From the NCBI GenBank assembly GCA_017640725.1, contig JAEPQB010000002.1, positions 62,001 to 126,000 of the forward strand: a DNA stretch of 64,000 nt, written 5' to 3'. A model generated the notes under the pieces. That model saw only the letters and a list, made by a program, of their open reading frames with translations, did no database searches and was not told the origin of the DNA. The stretch comes from Kordiimonadaceae bacterium. Its GTDB lineage: Bacteria; Pseudomonadota; Alphaproteobacteria; Sphingomonadales; Kordiimonadaceae. Both the position numbers and the translations under genes were made by a program. Position 1 is the stretch's first letter. Each line of letters opens with the position of its first letter. Positions 55,737-64,000 of this stretch are shown piece by piece.

Positions 55737-56548
55737 TCGCGCTTCTTGAAGGACCAGCTGAATACGGGCTTGCGCTTATCCAGAAAGGCTTGCACGCCTT
55801 CCTGTGCGTCCACACCTTCATGGGCATCAAGAAACAGGGTTTCAGACTCTGGGTCATCATCCACCTGCCCGTCCAGGATGCGTTGCATGGTTTGCTTGAT
55901 GCCATACAGCGAATATTGCGACAGCGATGCCATGTGAGTGGCAAATGCCTCGACCTCAGTTTTCAATTCTTCTGGTGCCAGCCGTTTGTCGATCAATCCC
56001 ATTTCAAGCGCCTCTGTGGCATCCACAAGGCGCGCTGTGAACAGCATCGATTTGGCATTGGCCACACCTACCAAATCCATCAATTCTTTGGTGTCGTTCA
56101 GGGGGTAAATCAGACCAATTTTGGCAGGTGTAACGCCGAACCGGCTGCCTTCAGCGGCAAAACGGAAGTCGCAGTGGATCGCAAGCCCGCATCCACCACC
56201 AACACAAGGCCCTGATATTTCAGCAATGGTCGGCTTGGCGGCACGCGCCAGCGACCGCTGCGCCTCGCGGATTGCGATACGGTTCGCTTCGCGCTTGTCT
56301 GCTTCTTTGGCGATCACTTCAAGCTCCACAAGATCAGCGCCGGCCGAAAAGGAACCTTCTTTACTGGAACATAAAACAATCACCCGCACCTGAGCAGTAT
56401 TATCCAGTGCTTCAACCGCTTCTGCGACCCGGCACCACATATCGTAAGACATGGCGTTTTTCTTGTTGGGCCGGTTAAGCACAATGCGCCCGATGGCACC
56501 ATCAATGTGCGCATAGACATGGTTTGATGTGTCAAAAATATCGCTCAT
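55733..56548 (-). CDS. Enoyl-CoA hydratase/isomerase (crotonase) family
   Basis: The 271-residue protein has the crotonase oxyanion segments FSAGADLVELE and ISGPCVGGGCGLAIHCDFRFAAEGSRFGV. Aligned by eye, the two catalytic glutamates of rat enoyl-CoA hydratase (E144, E164) fall on non-Glu residues in TPAKIGLIYPLND and NAKSMLF, so plain hydration is doubtful. Isomerase or another crotonase reaction is more likely. GGACACC precedes the ATG at 56548. It lies 15 bases after the SRAP gene, likely in one transcript. Confidence 0.85.
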   Translation of the reverse strand: MSDIFDTSNHVYAHIDGAIGRIVLNRPNKKNAMSYDMWCRVAEAVEALDNTAQVRVIVLCSSKEGSFSAGADLVELEVIAKEADKREANRIAIREAQRSLARAAKPTIAEISGPCVGGGCGLAIHCDFRFAAEGSRFGVTPAKIGLIYPLNDTKELMDLVGVANAKSMLFTARLVDATEALEMGLIDKRLAPEELKTEVEAFATHMASLSQYSLYGIKQTMQRILDGQVDDDPESETLFLDAHEGVDAQEGVQAFLDKRKPVFSWSFKKRD

Positions 56549-56563
56549 GAAGGTGTCCTGAAG

Positions 56564-57265
56564 TTAAAATAAGGATTGCTGACGCTCAGTTTCGGGTGGT
56601 TCCAGCAGGCTCGGATCATCAAAGCGCACATTGCCAACCCGGGTCGAAACGGGTCGCCACTGGAACGCTGTTTCTGGCACCCAGTCAAAGCCATTAAGAA
56701 AACCGCGGGGCAGCGGATCATGTGGCTCCAGCCAGTCTTCAAACTGATTTTCGGGCACCACAAGCGGCCTGCGGTGATGCAGGCTTTTCATCGGGCCTGT
56801 TGTGGCGTCTGTGACAATCGCCATGGTTTCAAGCCAATTGTCACCGCCCGGTCCGTGCCATGCGGACCAAATGCCAGCAAACGCCATCAGGTCACCACCC
56901 GCAGGTTCAATCACATAAGGCTGTTTTCGGCCATTTTCGGTACGCCACTCGTACCAACCGGTGAAGGGCACCAAGCAGCGTTTGCGTTTGATGGAGGATC
57001 GGAACGACGGCTTCGCTTCCACGGTTTCAAGGCGCGCGTTTATAAGCGGCTTGTCGCCAATCTCTTTTTTCCATTCTGGCACAAGGCCCCATTCAACGGC
57101 TGCCAGCTCGTTGACGCCTTTGTCGGTTTTCCTGATCACAAGCACAGGCTGGCGCGGTGCCACATTAAAGCGCGGCGGAATACCGGGCCTTGGGTCCCCA
57201 TCCGGCAAGGGAAACAGGTCTTCAATCGCGTCAATTGGCGCTGTTAAAAGATATCGTCCGCACAT
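56564..57265 (-). CDS. SOS response-associated peptidase (SRAP, YedK/HMCES family)
   Basis: SRAP proteins form a covalent link with abasic sites in single-stranded DNA through Cys2, protecting them. The 233 residues start MCGRYLLTAPIDAIEDLF, giving the free N-terminal cysteine needed after Met removal. Then follow FNVAPRQPVLVI, INARLETVEAKPSFR, RCLVPFTGWYEW and LHHRRPLVV (the active His region). The frame is open up to 57610 but SRAP must start at MCG, so 57265 is chosen. Confidence 0.95.
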   Translation of the reverse strand: MCGRYLLTAPIDAIEDLFPLPDGDPRPGIPPRFNVAPRQPVLVIRKTDKGVNELAAVEWGLVPEWKKEIGDKPLINARLETVEAKPSFRSSIKRKRCLVPFTGWYEWRTENGRKQPYVIEPAGGDLMAFAGIWSAWHGPGGDNWLETMAIVTDATTGPMKSLHHRRPLVVPENQFEDWLEPHDPLPRGFLNGFDWVPETAFQWRPVSTRVGNVRFDDPSLLEPPETERQQSLF

Positions 57266-57340
57266 GGTGCTTGCACCTGCTCCTGCTTCGGCCCAAACTC
57301 GCCCATCGTTGTTCCATATTCCCTCCAAAGAGACAAGCCT

Positions 57341-57769
57341 ATGAGCCACCCTGCTTCCATGCCTAACCGCCCGACCGTGGGCGCAGGCGCCGTTGTATTG
57401 AAGGGCGAAGAGGTATTGCTTATCCGCCGCGGCAAAGCTCCGCGTAAGGGAGAATGGAGCCTGCCCGGCGGCAGTGTAGAACTGGGCGAAACCACGGAAG
57501 CCGCGACCGTTCGGGAAGTGAAGGAAGAAACTGGCCTCGACGTGGAACTGGGATCTTTGCTGGACGTGATCAATTATATCGACAAGTCTGAGGGTAGTGT
57601 TCGGCACCATTATGTGCTGGTTGATTATCTGGCGTTTTGGCGCGGCGGTGAGCCCGTGGGTGATAGTGACGCCCTGGAGGCGCGCTTTTTTACCGCAGAA
57701 GAAGCCCTCGCCCTGCCCTTGTGGTCTGAGACCAAACGCATTATCAGGATGGCACTGGATCGAATCTGA
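57341..57769 (+). CDS. NUDIX hydrolase
   Basis: The 142-residue protein contains the NUDIX box GGSVELGETTEAATVREVKEETGLD and the start VGAGAVVLKGEEVLLIRRGKAP typical of ADP-ribose or (d)NTP sanitising enzymes. The exact substrate cannot be read. It diverges from the SRAP gene across 75 bases and is followed by the DUF2842 gene. Confidence 0.9.
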   Translation: MSHPASMPNRPTVGAGAVVLKGEEVLLIRRGKAPRKGEWSLPGGSVELGETTEAATVREVKEETGLDVELGSLLDVINYIDKSEGSVRHHYVLVDYLAFWRGGEPVGDSDALEARFFTAEEALALPLWSETKRIIRMALDRI

Positions 57770-57835
57770 CTTCGTCAGGGTGCGGGCTGGCGAAGCAACA
57801 AAATCAGAATTGATAGAAAAGAGAAAAGACGCCTG

Positions 57836-58048
57836 ATGTCAGACGATCAAAACAAACCATCCCCCCGCAGCGGCATCGGCATGCTGATTCTGATTGTTGG
57901 CCTGACGCTTTATGCCTTTTTGGCGGCTGGCATTGGCAATCTCTTGGATGATTTCGGGCTGACCATCCAGATGATCTATTACCTGATCGCGGGCATCGTG
58001 TGGATTTTCCCGGTCAAAAAACTGCTGCAATGGATGGGCGGGCAATAA
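57836..58048 (+). CDS. DUF2842-like small membrane protein
   Basis: This 70-residue protein has two membrane helices (GMLILIVGLTLYAFLAAGIG and IQMIYYLIAGIVWIFPVKKLL), and its C-terminal YYLIAGIVWIFPVKKLLQWM fits DUF2842. It is common in alphaproteobacteria, and the function is unknown. It lies 66 bases after the NUDIX gene and ends at a strong hairpin. Confidence 0.78.
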   Translation: MSDDQNKPSPRSGIGMLILIVGLTLYAFLAAGIGNLLDDFGLTIQMIYYLIAGIVWIFPVKKLLQWMGGQ

Positions 58049-58073
58049 AAAACCCGGCCAAAGCCGGGTTTTT
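58047..58073. terminator. Bidirectional rho-independent terminator
   Basis: AACCCGGC-CAAA-GCCGGGTT is an eight-base perfect stem flanked by A on the left and T on the right, so it can end both DUF2842 (plus) and the acyl-CoA ligase (minus, stop at 58098). Confidence 0.92.
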
Positions 58074-58097
58074 CGTGTGAGTTCAAGCTAGCCAAAA

Positions 58098-59726
58098 CTA
58101 GGCATCCGGGAAGCTATAGTCCTTGAACTTGTCGCGCAGGTCTTTCTTGGAAATCTTGCCAGTGGCGGTGTGCGGGATTTCCTCCACAACCACCAGATCA
58201 TTCGGCAACCACCATTTGGCGACTTTGTCCGACAGGAACTGGTTCATTTCCTCGAACGTGACCGACTTGCCCTCTTCAAGGATGACAAGCAGCAATGGAC
58301 GCTCGTCCCACTTAGGGTGTGGCAGGCCAATAACGGCGGCTTCGGCAACTGCATCGTGGCTTACGGCCGCGTTTTCAAGGTCGATCGAGCTGATCCACTC
58401 ACCGCCCGACTTAATTACATCTTTGGCGCGGTCGGTGATCTGCATATAGCCATATTCATCAATGCAGGCCACGTCGCCCGTGTCGAACCAGTTGTCTTCG
58501 TCCAGAATATCGCCGCCAACACCTTTGAAATAGCTGCCAATAACCCAAGGACCCCGCACCATCACGCGACCAGAGGTTTCACCGTCACGCGGTAGAATGT
58601 TGCCGTCATCGTCTTTGATGCACATTTCCACACCAAGCACCGAGCGACCTTGCTTGCACTGGATGTCGAGTTTTTCTTCAGCGCTCAGGTCCTGAATGGC
58701 AGAGTTTTCACTGCCAAGGCTGCCAAGCGGGCTTGTTTCTGTCATGCCCCAGGCGTGGTTTACACGAACGCCGTATTTGTCCTGGAAGGCCTGGATCATG
58801 GAGCGCGGCGCAGCCGAGCCACCAATGGTGACAATTTCCATTTTGCCCGTGTCTTTGCCGGTTGCTTCCAGATACTTCAGCATGCCAAGCCATACGGTAG
58901 GCACTGCAGCTGTTACCGTGATGCCGTGTTCCATCATCAGGCGGTGCAGCACATCCGGCTCATGGTGCGGGCCGTTAAGGACCAGTTTCGCGCCAGACCC
59001 TGCAGCTGCGTATGGAATACCCCAAGCGTTGGCGTGGAACATTGGAACCACAGGCAGGATAACAGACTGAGAGCTGACACCGAGTGTATCGCCCGCAAGC
59101 GCCACCAGCGTATGCAGGAAATTAGAGCGGTGTGAATACTGCACGCCCTTCGGGTTGCCGGTGGTGCCCGACGTGTAACACAGCGCACAAGGGCTGTTCT
59201 CGTCAAACGTTGGCCATTCATAGTCGCCGTCTTCGGCGCCGATGAAGTCTTCGTAGGCCACAGCATTTTTGAGGCTGGTGTCCGGCATATGGTCTTTACC
59301 GACCATGATCACGAACTTCTCGACCGTTTCCAGATGCTGCGCCACTTTTTCAATCAGCGGCACGAAGGTGATATCAAGGAACAGGACGCGGTCTTCCGCA
59401 TGGTTCATGATGTAGATGATTTGCTCTGGGAACAGGCGCGGGTTGATCGTGTGCGTCACCGCACCCATGCCAGACGCACCGTACCAGATTTCCACATGGC
59501 GGTGCGTGTTCCAGGCGAAAGTGCCAACCCGGTCACCCTTTTGGATGCCGTGGCGCTCCAGCGCTTGCGCACACTGGCGTGCGCGTTTCGCCATATCCAC
59601 GTTGGTGTATGTGAACTCTCCGCCCTCGGGCAGCATGGAGAAAATTTCGCGTTTCGGATGGTTAATTTCGGCGTGCGTCAAAAACTTACTAATCAGCAGC
59701 GGCCAGTCTTGCATGTGTCCAAGCAC
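58098..59726 (-). CDS. Fatty acyl-CoA ligase (AMP-forming)
   Basis: The enzyme activates medium- or long-chain fatty acids with ATP and CoA through an acyl-adenylate. The 542-residue protein shows the AMP motif [56 protein letters not shown] and the C-terminal lysine region [14 protein letters not shown]. Start GTG 59726 has GGGGAG at seven bases; an ATG four codons later is the alternative. It probably feeds beta-oxidation together with the crotonase nearby. Confidence 0.93.
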   Translation of the reverse strand: MLGHMQDWPLLISKFLTHAEINHPKREIFSMLPEGGEFTYTNVDMAKRARQCAQALERHGIQKGDRVGTFAWNTHRHVEIWYGASGMGAVTHTINPRLFPEQIIYIMNHAEDRVLFLDITFVPLIEKVAQHLETVEKFVIMVGKDHMPDTSLKNAVAYEDFIGAEDGDYEWPTFDENSPCALCYTSGTTGNPKGVQYSHRSNFLHTLVALAGDTLGVSSQSVILPVVPMFHANAWGIPYAAAGSGAKLVLNGPHHEPDVLHRLMMEHGITVTAAVPTVWLGMLKYLEATGKDTGKMEIVTIGGSAAPRSMIQAFQDKYGVRVNHAWGMTETSPLGSLGSENSAIQDLSAEEKLDIQCKQGRSVLGVEMCIKDDDGNILPRDGETSGRVMVRGPWVIGSYFKGVGGDILDEDNWFDTGDVACIDEYGYMQITDRAKDVIKSGGEWISSIDLENAAVSHDAVAEAAVIGLPHPKWDERPLLLVILEEGKSVTFEEMNQFLSDKVAKWWLPNDLVVVEEIPHTATGKISKKDLRDKFKDYSFPDA

Positions 59727-59812
59727 AATAATCTCCCCACTTAAGAACAGCTAAACCACTTTTGATATAGCTTAACCGGGCGGGTTGGCAAACAGCTTGT
59801 TGCAAGATGCTT

Positions 59813-59833
59813 GTGATAGGTTTGCCCTATCAC
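59813..59833. repeat. Small perfect hairpin downstream of the DUF6476 gene
   Basis: GTGATAGG-TTTGC-CCTATCAC is an eight-base perfect dyad 13 bases past the DUF6476 stop and about 90 bases upstream of the acyl-CoA ligase start. No T run follows on the minus strand, so it is a weak terminator at best; it could be an operator for the ligase promoter. Confidence 0.45.
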
Positions 59834-59845
59834 ACGGGTGCGGGA

Positions 59846-60244
59846 TTATTCGCCCGACGGCTTAATCGAGAGACGCGAAACGTCACCGGTCACACGGTTC
59901 AGGATAATCACCTGGTCCGTACCATCAGACAGCCGAACATGCAGGAACACTTCTGTGCCCGCTGGCACCATGGAAACCAAGGCAGCGCCCTGAGGTACCG
60001 CGACATCAAAGTCCTTGGCCTCTATGCGTGAGGGCGGCAATACGGTTTCAACAACCGGTTCCGGCGCTTCTTCCTCAGCCTCTGGCCCTGTCACGATTTT
60101 ATAGAGGATCAACGCAAGCATGGCGATGATCGCGATGCCAAGGCCCACAACAATCGCTTTCAAAAAGAAAGGCGCGCTTTCCATTGTCTCTTCATCAATC
60201 ACCGACTCTTTTGGGGACGTGACTTTTGGTTCTGATCCGTTCAT
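59846..60244 (-). CDS. DUF6476-like membrane protein
   Basis: The 132-residue protein has a hydrophilic start, one membrane helix (about 28-48, AIVVGLGIAIIAMLALILYKI), an acidic linker (AEEEAPEPVV) and a small C-terminal domain (VSMVPAGTEVFLHVRLSDGTDQVIILNRVTGDVSRLSI). Similar genes lie beside rluD and rpoH in other alphaproteobacteria, in my recollection. Function unknown. It is divergent from rluD by 9 bases, so the promoters overlap the genes. Confidence 0.65.
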   Translation of the reverse strand: MNGSEPKVTSPKESVIDEETMESAPFFLKAIVVGLGIAIIAMLALILYKIVTGPEAEEEAPEPVVETVLPPSRIEAKDFDVAVPQGAALVSMVPAGTEVFLHVRLSDGTDQVIILNRVTGDVSRLSIKPSGE

Positions 60245-60253
60245 AAGGGCCCC

Positions 60254-61234
60254 ATGTCCAATCGGGTTGAAATTGCTGTGTCCGACGAAAAATCAGGCTT
60301 GCGTCTCGACAAATTATTGTCAGAGGCACTGCCGGATATGTCGCGCTCTCGCGTGCAAGCTCTGATTAAAGAAGGCTGCGTGCTGTTGAGCGAGCGCACC
60401 ATAACCGCACCGTCTCGCGCCGTCAAACCCGGTGAAGTGTTTGTGCTCAGCGTGCCGGAAGCCGAAGACGCAGACCCCGAACCTGAAGACATCCCGCTGG
60501 ATGTTGTGTTCGAGGATGAGCATCTGATTGTGGTGAACAAACCCGCCGGTATGGTGGTTCACCCGGCCCCCGGCAGCCCATCGGGCACTCTCGTGAACGC
60601 TCTCCTCCATCACTGCAAAGGCTCGCTGAGTGGTATTGGCGGCGTGAAGCGTCCCGGCATTGTGCACCGCATCGACAAAGACACCAGCGGCCTGCTGGTA
60701 GTTGCAAAGCATGACAAGGCGCACACAGGCCTTGCCGAACAGTTTGCCGCCCACACCGTGGAGCGGCGTTACCGCGCCGTGTGCAAAGGTTTTCCGAACC
60801 CAACTGCGGGACGCATTGAAGGCAATATTGGTCGAAATCCCAATGATCGCAAAAAGATGACTGTGGTGCCACAGGGTGGCAAACACGCCGTCACACATTA
60901 CCGAACACTTGAGAGCTTTCAGCAAGCAGGCAGGCCGGTCGCCAGCCACATTGAATGCCGGTTAGAGACCGGTCGCACGCATCAGGTACGGGTGCATATG
61001 ATGCATATCGGTCATCCACTGGTCGGCGATCCGCTATATGCCCGCTCCAGCCTGGCATCCTTCATCAAAGGCGACGCGCGCACAGCGCTCAGCAGTTTTA
61101 CCCGTCAGGCCCTGCACGCAAAAACCCTGGGTTTTTTGCATCCCATATCAGGTGGGCCCTTTAAATTTGACAGCGAGCTCCCATATGACATCTCACGTTT
61201 GCTTGCAGGACTGGAAGCCTATAAACTGGGTTAG
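60254..61234 (+). CDS. RluA-family 23S rRNA pseudouridine synthase, RluD-like
   Basis: The 326-residue protein has an S4 RNA-binding domain (GLRLDKLLSEALPDMSRSRVQALIKEG) and the synthase domain with the catalytic Asp in PGIVHRIDKDTSGLLVVAKHD, plus ETGRTHQVRVHMMHIGHPLVGDPLY. It likely forms pseudouridines in helix 69 of 23S rRNA, as RluD does. It lies 76 bases before rpoH, a pairing common in alphaproteobacteria. Confidence 0.92.
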   Translation: MSNRVEIAVSDEKSGLRLDKLLSEALPDMSRSRVQALIKEGCVLLSERTITAPSRAVKPGEVFVLSVPEAEDADPEPEDIPLDVVFEDEHLIVVNKPAGMVVHPAPGSPSGTLVNALLHHCKGSLSGIGGVKRPGIVHRIDKDTSGLLVVAKHDKAHTGLAEQFAAHTVERRYRAVCKGFPNPTAGRIEGNIGRNPNDRKKMTVVPQGGKHAVTHYRTLESFQQAGRPVASHIECRLETGRTHQVRVHMMHIGHPLVGDPLYARSSLASFIKGDARTALSSFTRQALHAKTLGFLHPISGGPFKFDSELPYDISRLLAGLEAYKLG

Positions 61235-61310
61235 CCTTGTACGCGTATAAGTAAACGTATCAGGGGAATGAGCCCATTCGGGCACCACAATCAGGGCCAG
61301 GAAAGCATTT

Positions 61311-62180
61311 ATGTCGAATCCGTCGAATCTGCCAACTTTGTCGCCTGAGGGAAGCCTCAGCCAATATCTGCAGGAAATCCGCAAATATCCAATGCTTGAG
61401 GCCAATCAGGAATACATGCTCGCTAAAGCCTGGACCGAGCATGAGGATTCTGATGCCGCGCACCAGATGGTGACAAGCCACCTGCGTCTTGTGGCCAAAA
61501 TCGCTATGGGCTACCGCGGCTACGGTCTGCCGGTCGCTGACCTGATTTCAGAGGGCAATGTGGGCATGATGCAGGCCGTTAAGCGCTTTGACCCTGAAAA
61601 AGGCTTCCGCCTGGCAACATACGCCATGTGGTGGATCCGTGCCGCGATCCAGGAGTATATCCTCCGGAGCTGGAGCCTGGTGAAAATCGGCACCACGGCC
61701 GCACAAAAGAAGTTATTTTTCAATCTCCGCCGCCTGAAAGGACAGATCGAGGCCGTCGAAGAAGGTGATTTGCTGCCAGAGCATGTCACGACGATCGCTG
61801 AAAAGCTTGATGTCTCAGAAGACGATGTTGTGAGCATGAACCGCCGCATGACAGCACATGACCATTCACTGAATGCACCGCTGCGCGCGGACGCTGAAGG
61901 CGAGTGGCAAGACTGGCTTGTTGATGAGGCACCCAGCCAGGAAGCTGTTGCTGCGGACAAAGAAGAGCGCGACATTCGTCTCGGTCTTCTGGAAAACGCC
62001 ATGGCTGAACTGAACGATCGTGAAAAGCATATTCTGACTGAGCGCCGTTTGGCAGACCCCGCCAAAACGCTTGAAGAGCTGTCACAAGAATACGGCGTCA
62101 GCCGCGAGCGTATTCGTCAGATTGAAGTGCGTGCGTTTGAAAAAGTGCAAAAACACATGCGGTTAGCTGCAAGCAACTAA
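61311..62180 (+). CDS. rpoH: Heat-shock sigma factor RpoH (sigma-32)
   Basis: RpoH directs RNA polymerase to heat-shock promoters. The 289-residue protein shows region 2 (HLRLVAKIAMGYRGYGLPVADLISEGNVGMMQAVKRFDPEKGFRLATYAMWWIRAAIQEYI), the RpoH box (QKKLFFNLRR) and region 4 (TLEELSQEYGVSRERIRQIEVRAFEKVQ). The ATG follows CAGGAAAGC. In alphaproteobacteria it acts beside HrcA/CIRCE, which is also present here at groESL. Confidence 0.96.
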   Translation: MSNPSNLPTLSPEGSLSQYLQEIRKYPMLEANQEYMLAKAWTEHEDSDAAHQMVTSHLRLVAKIAMGYRGYGLPVADLISEGNVGMMQAVKRFDPEKGFRLATYAMWWIRAAIQEYILRSWSLVKIGTTAAQKKLFFNLRRLKGQIEAVEEGDLLPEHVTTIAEKLDVSEDDVVSMNRRMTAHDHSLNAPLRADAEGEWQDWLVDEAPSQEAVAADKEERDIRLGLLENAMAELNDREKHILTERRLADPAKTLEELSQEYGVSRERIRQIEVRAFEKVQKHMRLAASN

Positions 62181-62189
62181 CCCACGGCT

Positions 62190-62708
62190 TTAGCGAATGA
62201 AATTCTTACCCGCGTTCGGGTCCACTTCTTCTTTTTCACCAAGAACTTCATGGCCCCACATGTCAACATGGGCTTGCTTTTGGGCGGCTATTTTTTTCAG
62301 CCGGTCATCATTCATGCCTTGCAGGATAAAAGCCGCCACCAATGGCCCAACATAAACTAGTGCGTACCCAATTGCCGCAGAGCCATACATGAGCAAAATG
62401 TTCATGATGTCGCCGACAACATTTTCCCAACCGCCACGCATTTTTGCTTGCACCATAAATGGCACGACGCCTGCCAGGTTGGTAAAGCCAACGCATTGCA
62501 GTTTCTCGGCTCTAAATTCGCCTTTACCCGTAAAACCCAACACGATTGTAGGCACAATGCCGATCGCCATAATGATGGACGCATCAAGGCTATAAAATGC
62601 TGAGGCCGCCATACCGATGATCAGCAAGGGGCCAAAGCCCGACACTTCCTGCTGGCGTCTGCGACGGCGTATCACCGGTGGTTTTTTCTTTTCATTCGCC
62701 ATCTTCAA
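62190..62708 (-). CDS. Unknown membrane protein
   Basis: No family is recognised. The 172-residue protein has a basic start (EKKKPPVIRRRRRQQ) and hydrophobic segments at about 28-62 (LLIIGMAASAFYSLDASIIMAIGIVPTIVLGF) and about 100-135 (DIMNILLMYGSAAIGYALVYVGPLVAAFIL). The soluble end has DDRLKKIAAQKQAHVDMWGHE. It follows the gene at 62713 by 4 bases and is convergent with rpoH, 9 bases away. Confidence 0.7.
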   Translation of the reverse strand: MKMANEKKKPPVIRRRRRQQEVSGFGPLLIIGMAASAFYSLDASIIMAIGIVPTIVLGFTGKGEFRAEKLQCVGFTNLAGVVPFMVQAKMRGGWENVVGDIMNILLMYGSAAIGYALVYVGPLVAAFILQGMNDDRLKKIAAQKQAHVDMWGHEVLGEKEEVDPNAGKNFIR

Positions 62709-62712
62709 TCAC

Positions 62713-64000
62713 CTAAAAAAACGTCAGGAAGCCGACTACGAAGAATGCGGCAAAAGCAACCGCCCGGCTGCCGCGCAAGCCCGCTTTCCGGGCCTCTGGG
62801 TCATTCGGTTGAACTTTTTTCATGAGTTTGGTGCGCTCGCGTTCCAAACGACTAACCGCTGTTCGCGCCTTGGCAAACTCACGGGCATCTTCGGCCTGGA
62901 TTTTCACCATATTGACTTCGCTCACAAGTTTCGCGATGTCCCCACCCTTTTTCGACTTTTCCAGGGCGGCCTGCACTTGTTCGCGTCTTTTTTTGTTTTT
63001 CAAACCTTTCACGGCTGGCGCCAGTCCATCAACCAGTTTTGATGTCAGGCCAGGCAGAGCTTCCATTTTGCAGCGCTGCTGCAATAAGCCGAAAAAGTTC
63101 AGCGAAAGACTGTTGAATTTGGCTGGGTTATGTTGGGCCGCCATCAATCCGTTGAATTCACGCTCCAAATCCACGCCGTGCGTCGCGCAAAAGGCCGCTA
63201 AATGACGGTCCAGAAGCACGTTGCGAATGGTACCGTTCGCGGCAACCCGTTCCATCGCCCGCATCAGCTGCAAAATCGAACCAATCCAGACATTGCTGAA
63301 GCGCTGTGACACACAAGGCAAAATCGGGTTCATCTCATAAAGAACCCTTTCCATACCCTTGCCCAGCTGTTTGTTGCCTGCGAAAGCCATCATCTTGCGC
63401 AGATCTGCCATTTTGGAACCAACTTTGACCCCTTGCATTTCACTGATATCTGCAAGGGTTTGCAAAAACTTGCTGTCCAAAAGCTCGACGATAGAAGAAA
63501 GCGTCTCGCGGTCGTCCCGGGAGAAGGCTTCAGAAATCATGGAAGGCAATCCATCAAGGAAAAACGAATGCCCTTTGAAATGGATCGGGCCTGTTGGGTG
63601 CAGGAACATGCAAACCCGGGCCACCATTTTATAGTCATCTGAGCGCATGCCGCCAAAGCCACTATCCGGCTTGACATTCAACAGGGATTCCAACCGATCT
63701 GTTAATATTTCGTCTCGGAAAGACATCTGAACCCAGGAAGGGAAATCAATAGATTTCAAAAAGTTAGCGGCCTCCGCCGGATCCCTGGCAAAGGCATGGG
63801 CGAGAAGGCGTCGGTCAACGACGGCAACACCTTTGAAGTTGGTTGGCCGGTTCATTGACCAGGCCCGCATGGTTGTGCGCTTTGGTTTCCCGACCCCTTC
63901 AAACCAGTCAAGCACGTCTTCCGCGCCCCAACGCTCTTCCACTTCGTCGGCCGTCAACCCGCGGATCAAAGTGCCAAGTGCCCCCGGTATCTCTCGGCCA
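62713..64000 (-). CDS. Unknown protein with C-terminal membrane tail, 5' end outside window
   Basis: The frame is open to the right edge (GREIPGALGTLIRGLTADEVEERWG upstream of the first TTG at 63969), so the true start is probably beyond 64000. The visible part is mostly helical. Near the end come a basic coiled-coil-like stretch (KNKKRREQVQAALEKSKKGGD, KARTAVSRLERERTKLMKK) and a terminal hydrophobic segment (AVAFAAFFVVGFLTFF). This gives it a tail-anchored look. Function unknown. The membrane protein at 62190 follows by 4 bases and likely shares its operon. Confidence 0.72.
   Translation of the reverse strand, partial: GREIPGALGTLIRGLTADEVEERWGAEDVLDWFEGVGKPKRTTMRAWSMNRPTNFKGVAVVDRRLLAHAFARDPAEAANFLKSIDFPSWVQMSFRDEILTDRLESLLNVKPDSGFGGMRSDDYKMVARVCMFLHPTGPIHFKGHSFFLDGLPSMISEAFSRDDRETLSSIVELLDSKFLQTLADISEMQGVKVGSKMADLRKMMAFAGNKQLGKGMERVLYEMNPILPCVSQRFSNVWIGSILQLMRAMERVAANGTIRNVLLDRHLAAFCATHGVDLEREFNGLMAAQHNPAKFNSLSLNFFGLLQQRCKMEALPGLTSKLVDGLAPAVKGLKNKKRREQVQAALEKSKKGGDIAKLVSEVNMVKIQAEDAREFAKARTAVSRLERERTKLMKKVQPNDPEARKAGLRGSRAVAFAAFFVVGFLTFF

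Noticed and set aside
56961-57344. Open frames opposite the SRAP gene
   Set aside because: They are antisense to a clear SRAP domain and have no recognisable motif.

Overview
The window looks like an ordinary stretch of the chromosome of a marine-type alphaproteobacterium. The clues are a petABC (bc1 complex) operon facing trmL-hemF, groESL behind a perfect CIRCE element, an rpoH-type heat-shock sigma factor, PAS_5-type proteins, and families such as DUF1285, DUF2842, DUF6111 and DUF6476. A Kordiimonas-like lineage is my guess only. No prophage, insertion sequence, CRISPR array or rRNA operon was seen. One tRNA, tRNA-Gln(TTG), is present. Coding density is high: every gap between called genes is under 300 bases, the longest being 286 bases between petA and trmL.

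1-8.1 kb: ilvE (cut by the left edge) diverges from a MarR regulator, followed by a PAS_5 protein, a SAM methyltransferase and a MazG-like pyrophosphohydrolase. The petABC operon reads leftwards and diverges from trmL, hemF and a Ysc84-domain protein. 8.1-14.8 kb: a leftward run of cca, DUF6111, a NUDIX hydrolase, DUF1285, a GNAT acetyltransferase, an M28 peptidase and groEL/groES.

14.9-25 kb is the most accessory-looking part. It holds an unknown protein, an exported TPR protein with a CxxCH motif, a small unknown gene behind a G/C palindrome, a frameshifted remnant of a second LuxR helix-turn-helix, an intact LuxR with an autoinducer-binding domain, and a methanethiol S-methyltransferase-like gene (mddA). 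Next is a LysR regulator divergent from a three-gene redox set: a glutathione transferase, a PPOX/ferredoxin-reductase/[2Fe-2S] fusion, and an adrenodoxin-reductase-type flavoprotein.

25-44.6 kb carries mixed housekeeping and envelope genes: a hotdog thioesterase, a sialidase-fold protein, AIM24, SppA, MsrB, AzoR, DUF3667, an MBL hydrolase, an ExeA-like ATPase, a lone solute-binding protein, tRNA-Gln, ispE, a TPR lipoprotein, ETF-QO, a family-4-like uracil-DNA glycosylase, a lytic transglycosylase and moaB. 44.6-49.8 kb is one gene for a giant RTX-type protein of about 1711 residues. It is built from seven related modules with a period of about 570 bases.

50-64 kb: a TPR/TonB-C protein, an AGCS transporter, a SnoaL-like protein, a second PAS_5 protein, an SDR, a membrane protein, a crotonase, an SRAP protein, a NUDIX hydrolase, DUF2842, an acyl-CoA ligase, DUF6476, an RluD-like pseudouridine synthase, rpoH, and two unknown membrane-associated proteins, the last running off the right edge.

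The strongest candidates for something new are the LuxR relic/palindrome/unknown-gene/mddA neighbourhood (17.4-19.9 kb), the LysR-GST-redox operon with its operator-like repeats, and the modular RTX protein. Family names come from reading motifs by eye; no database search was run.
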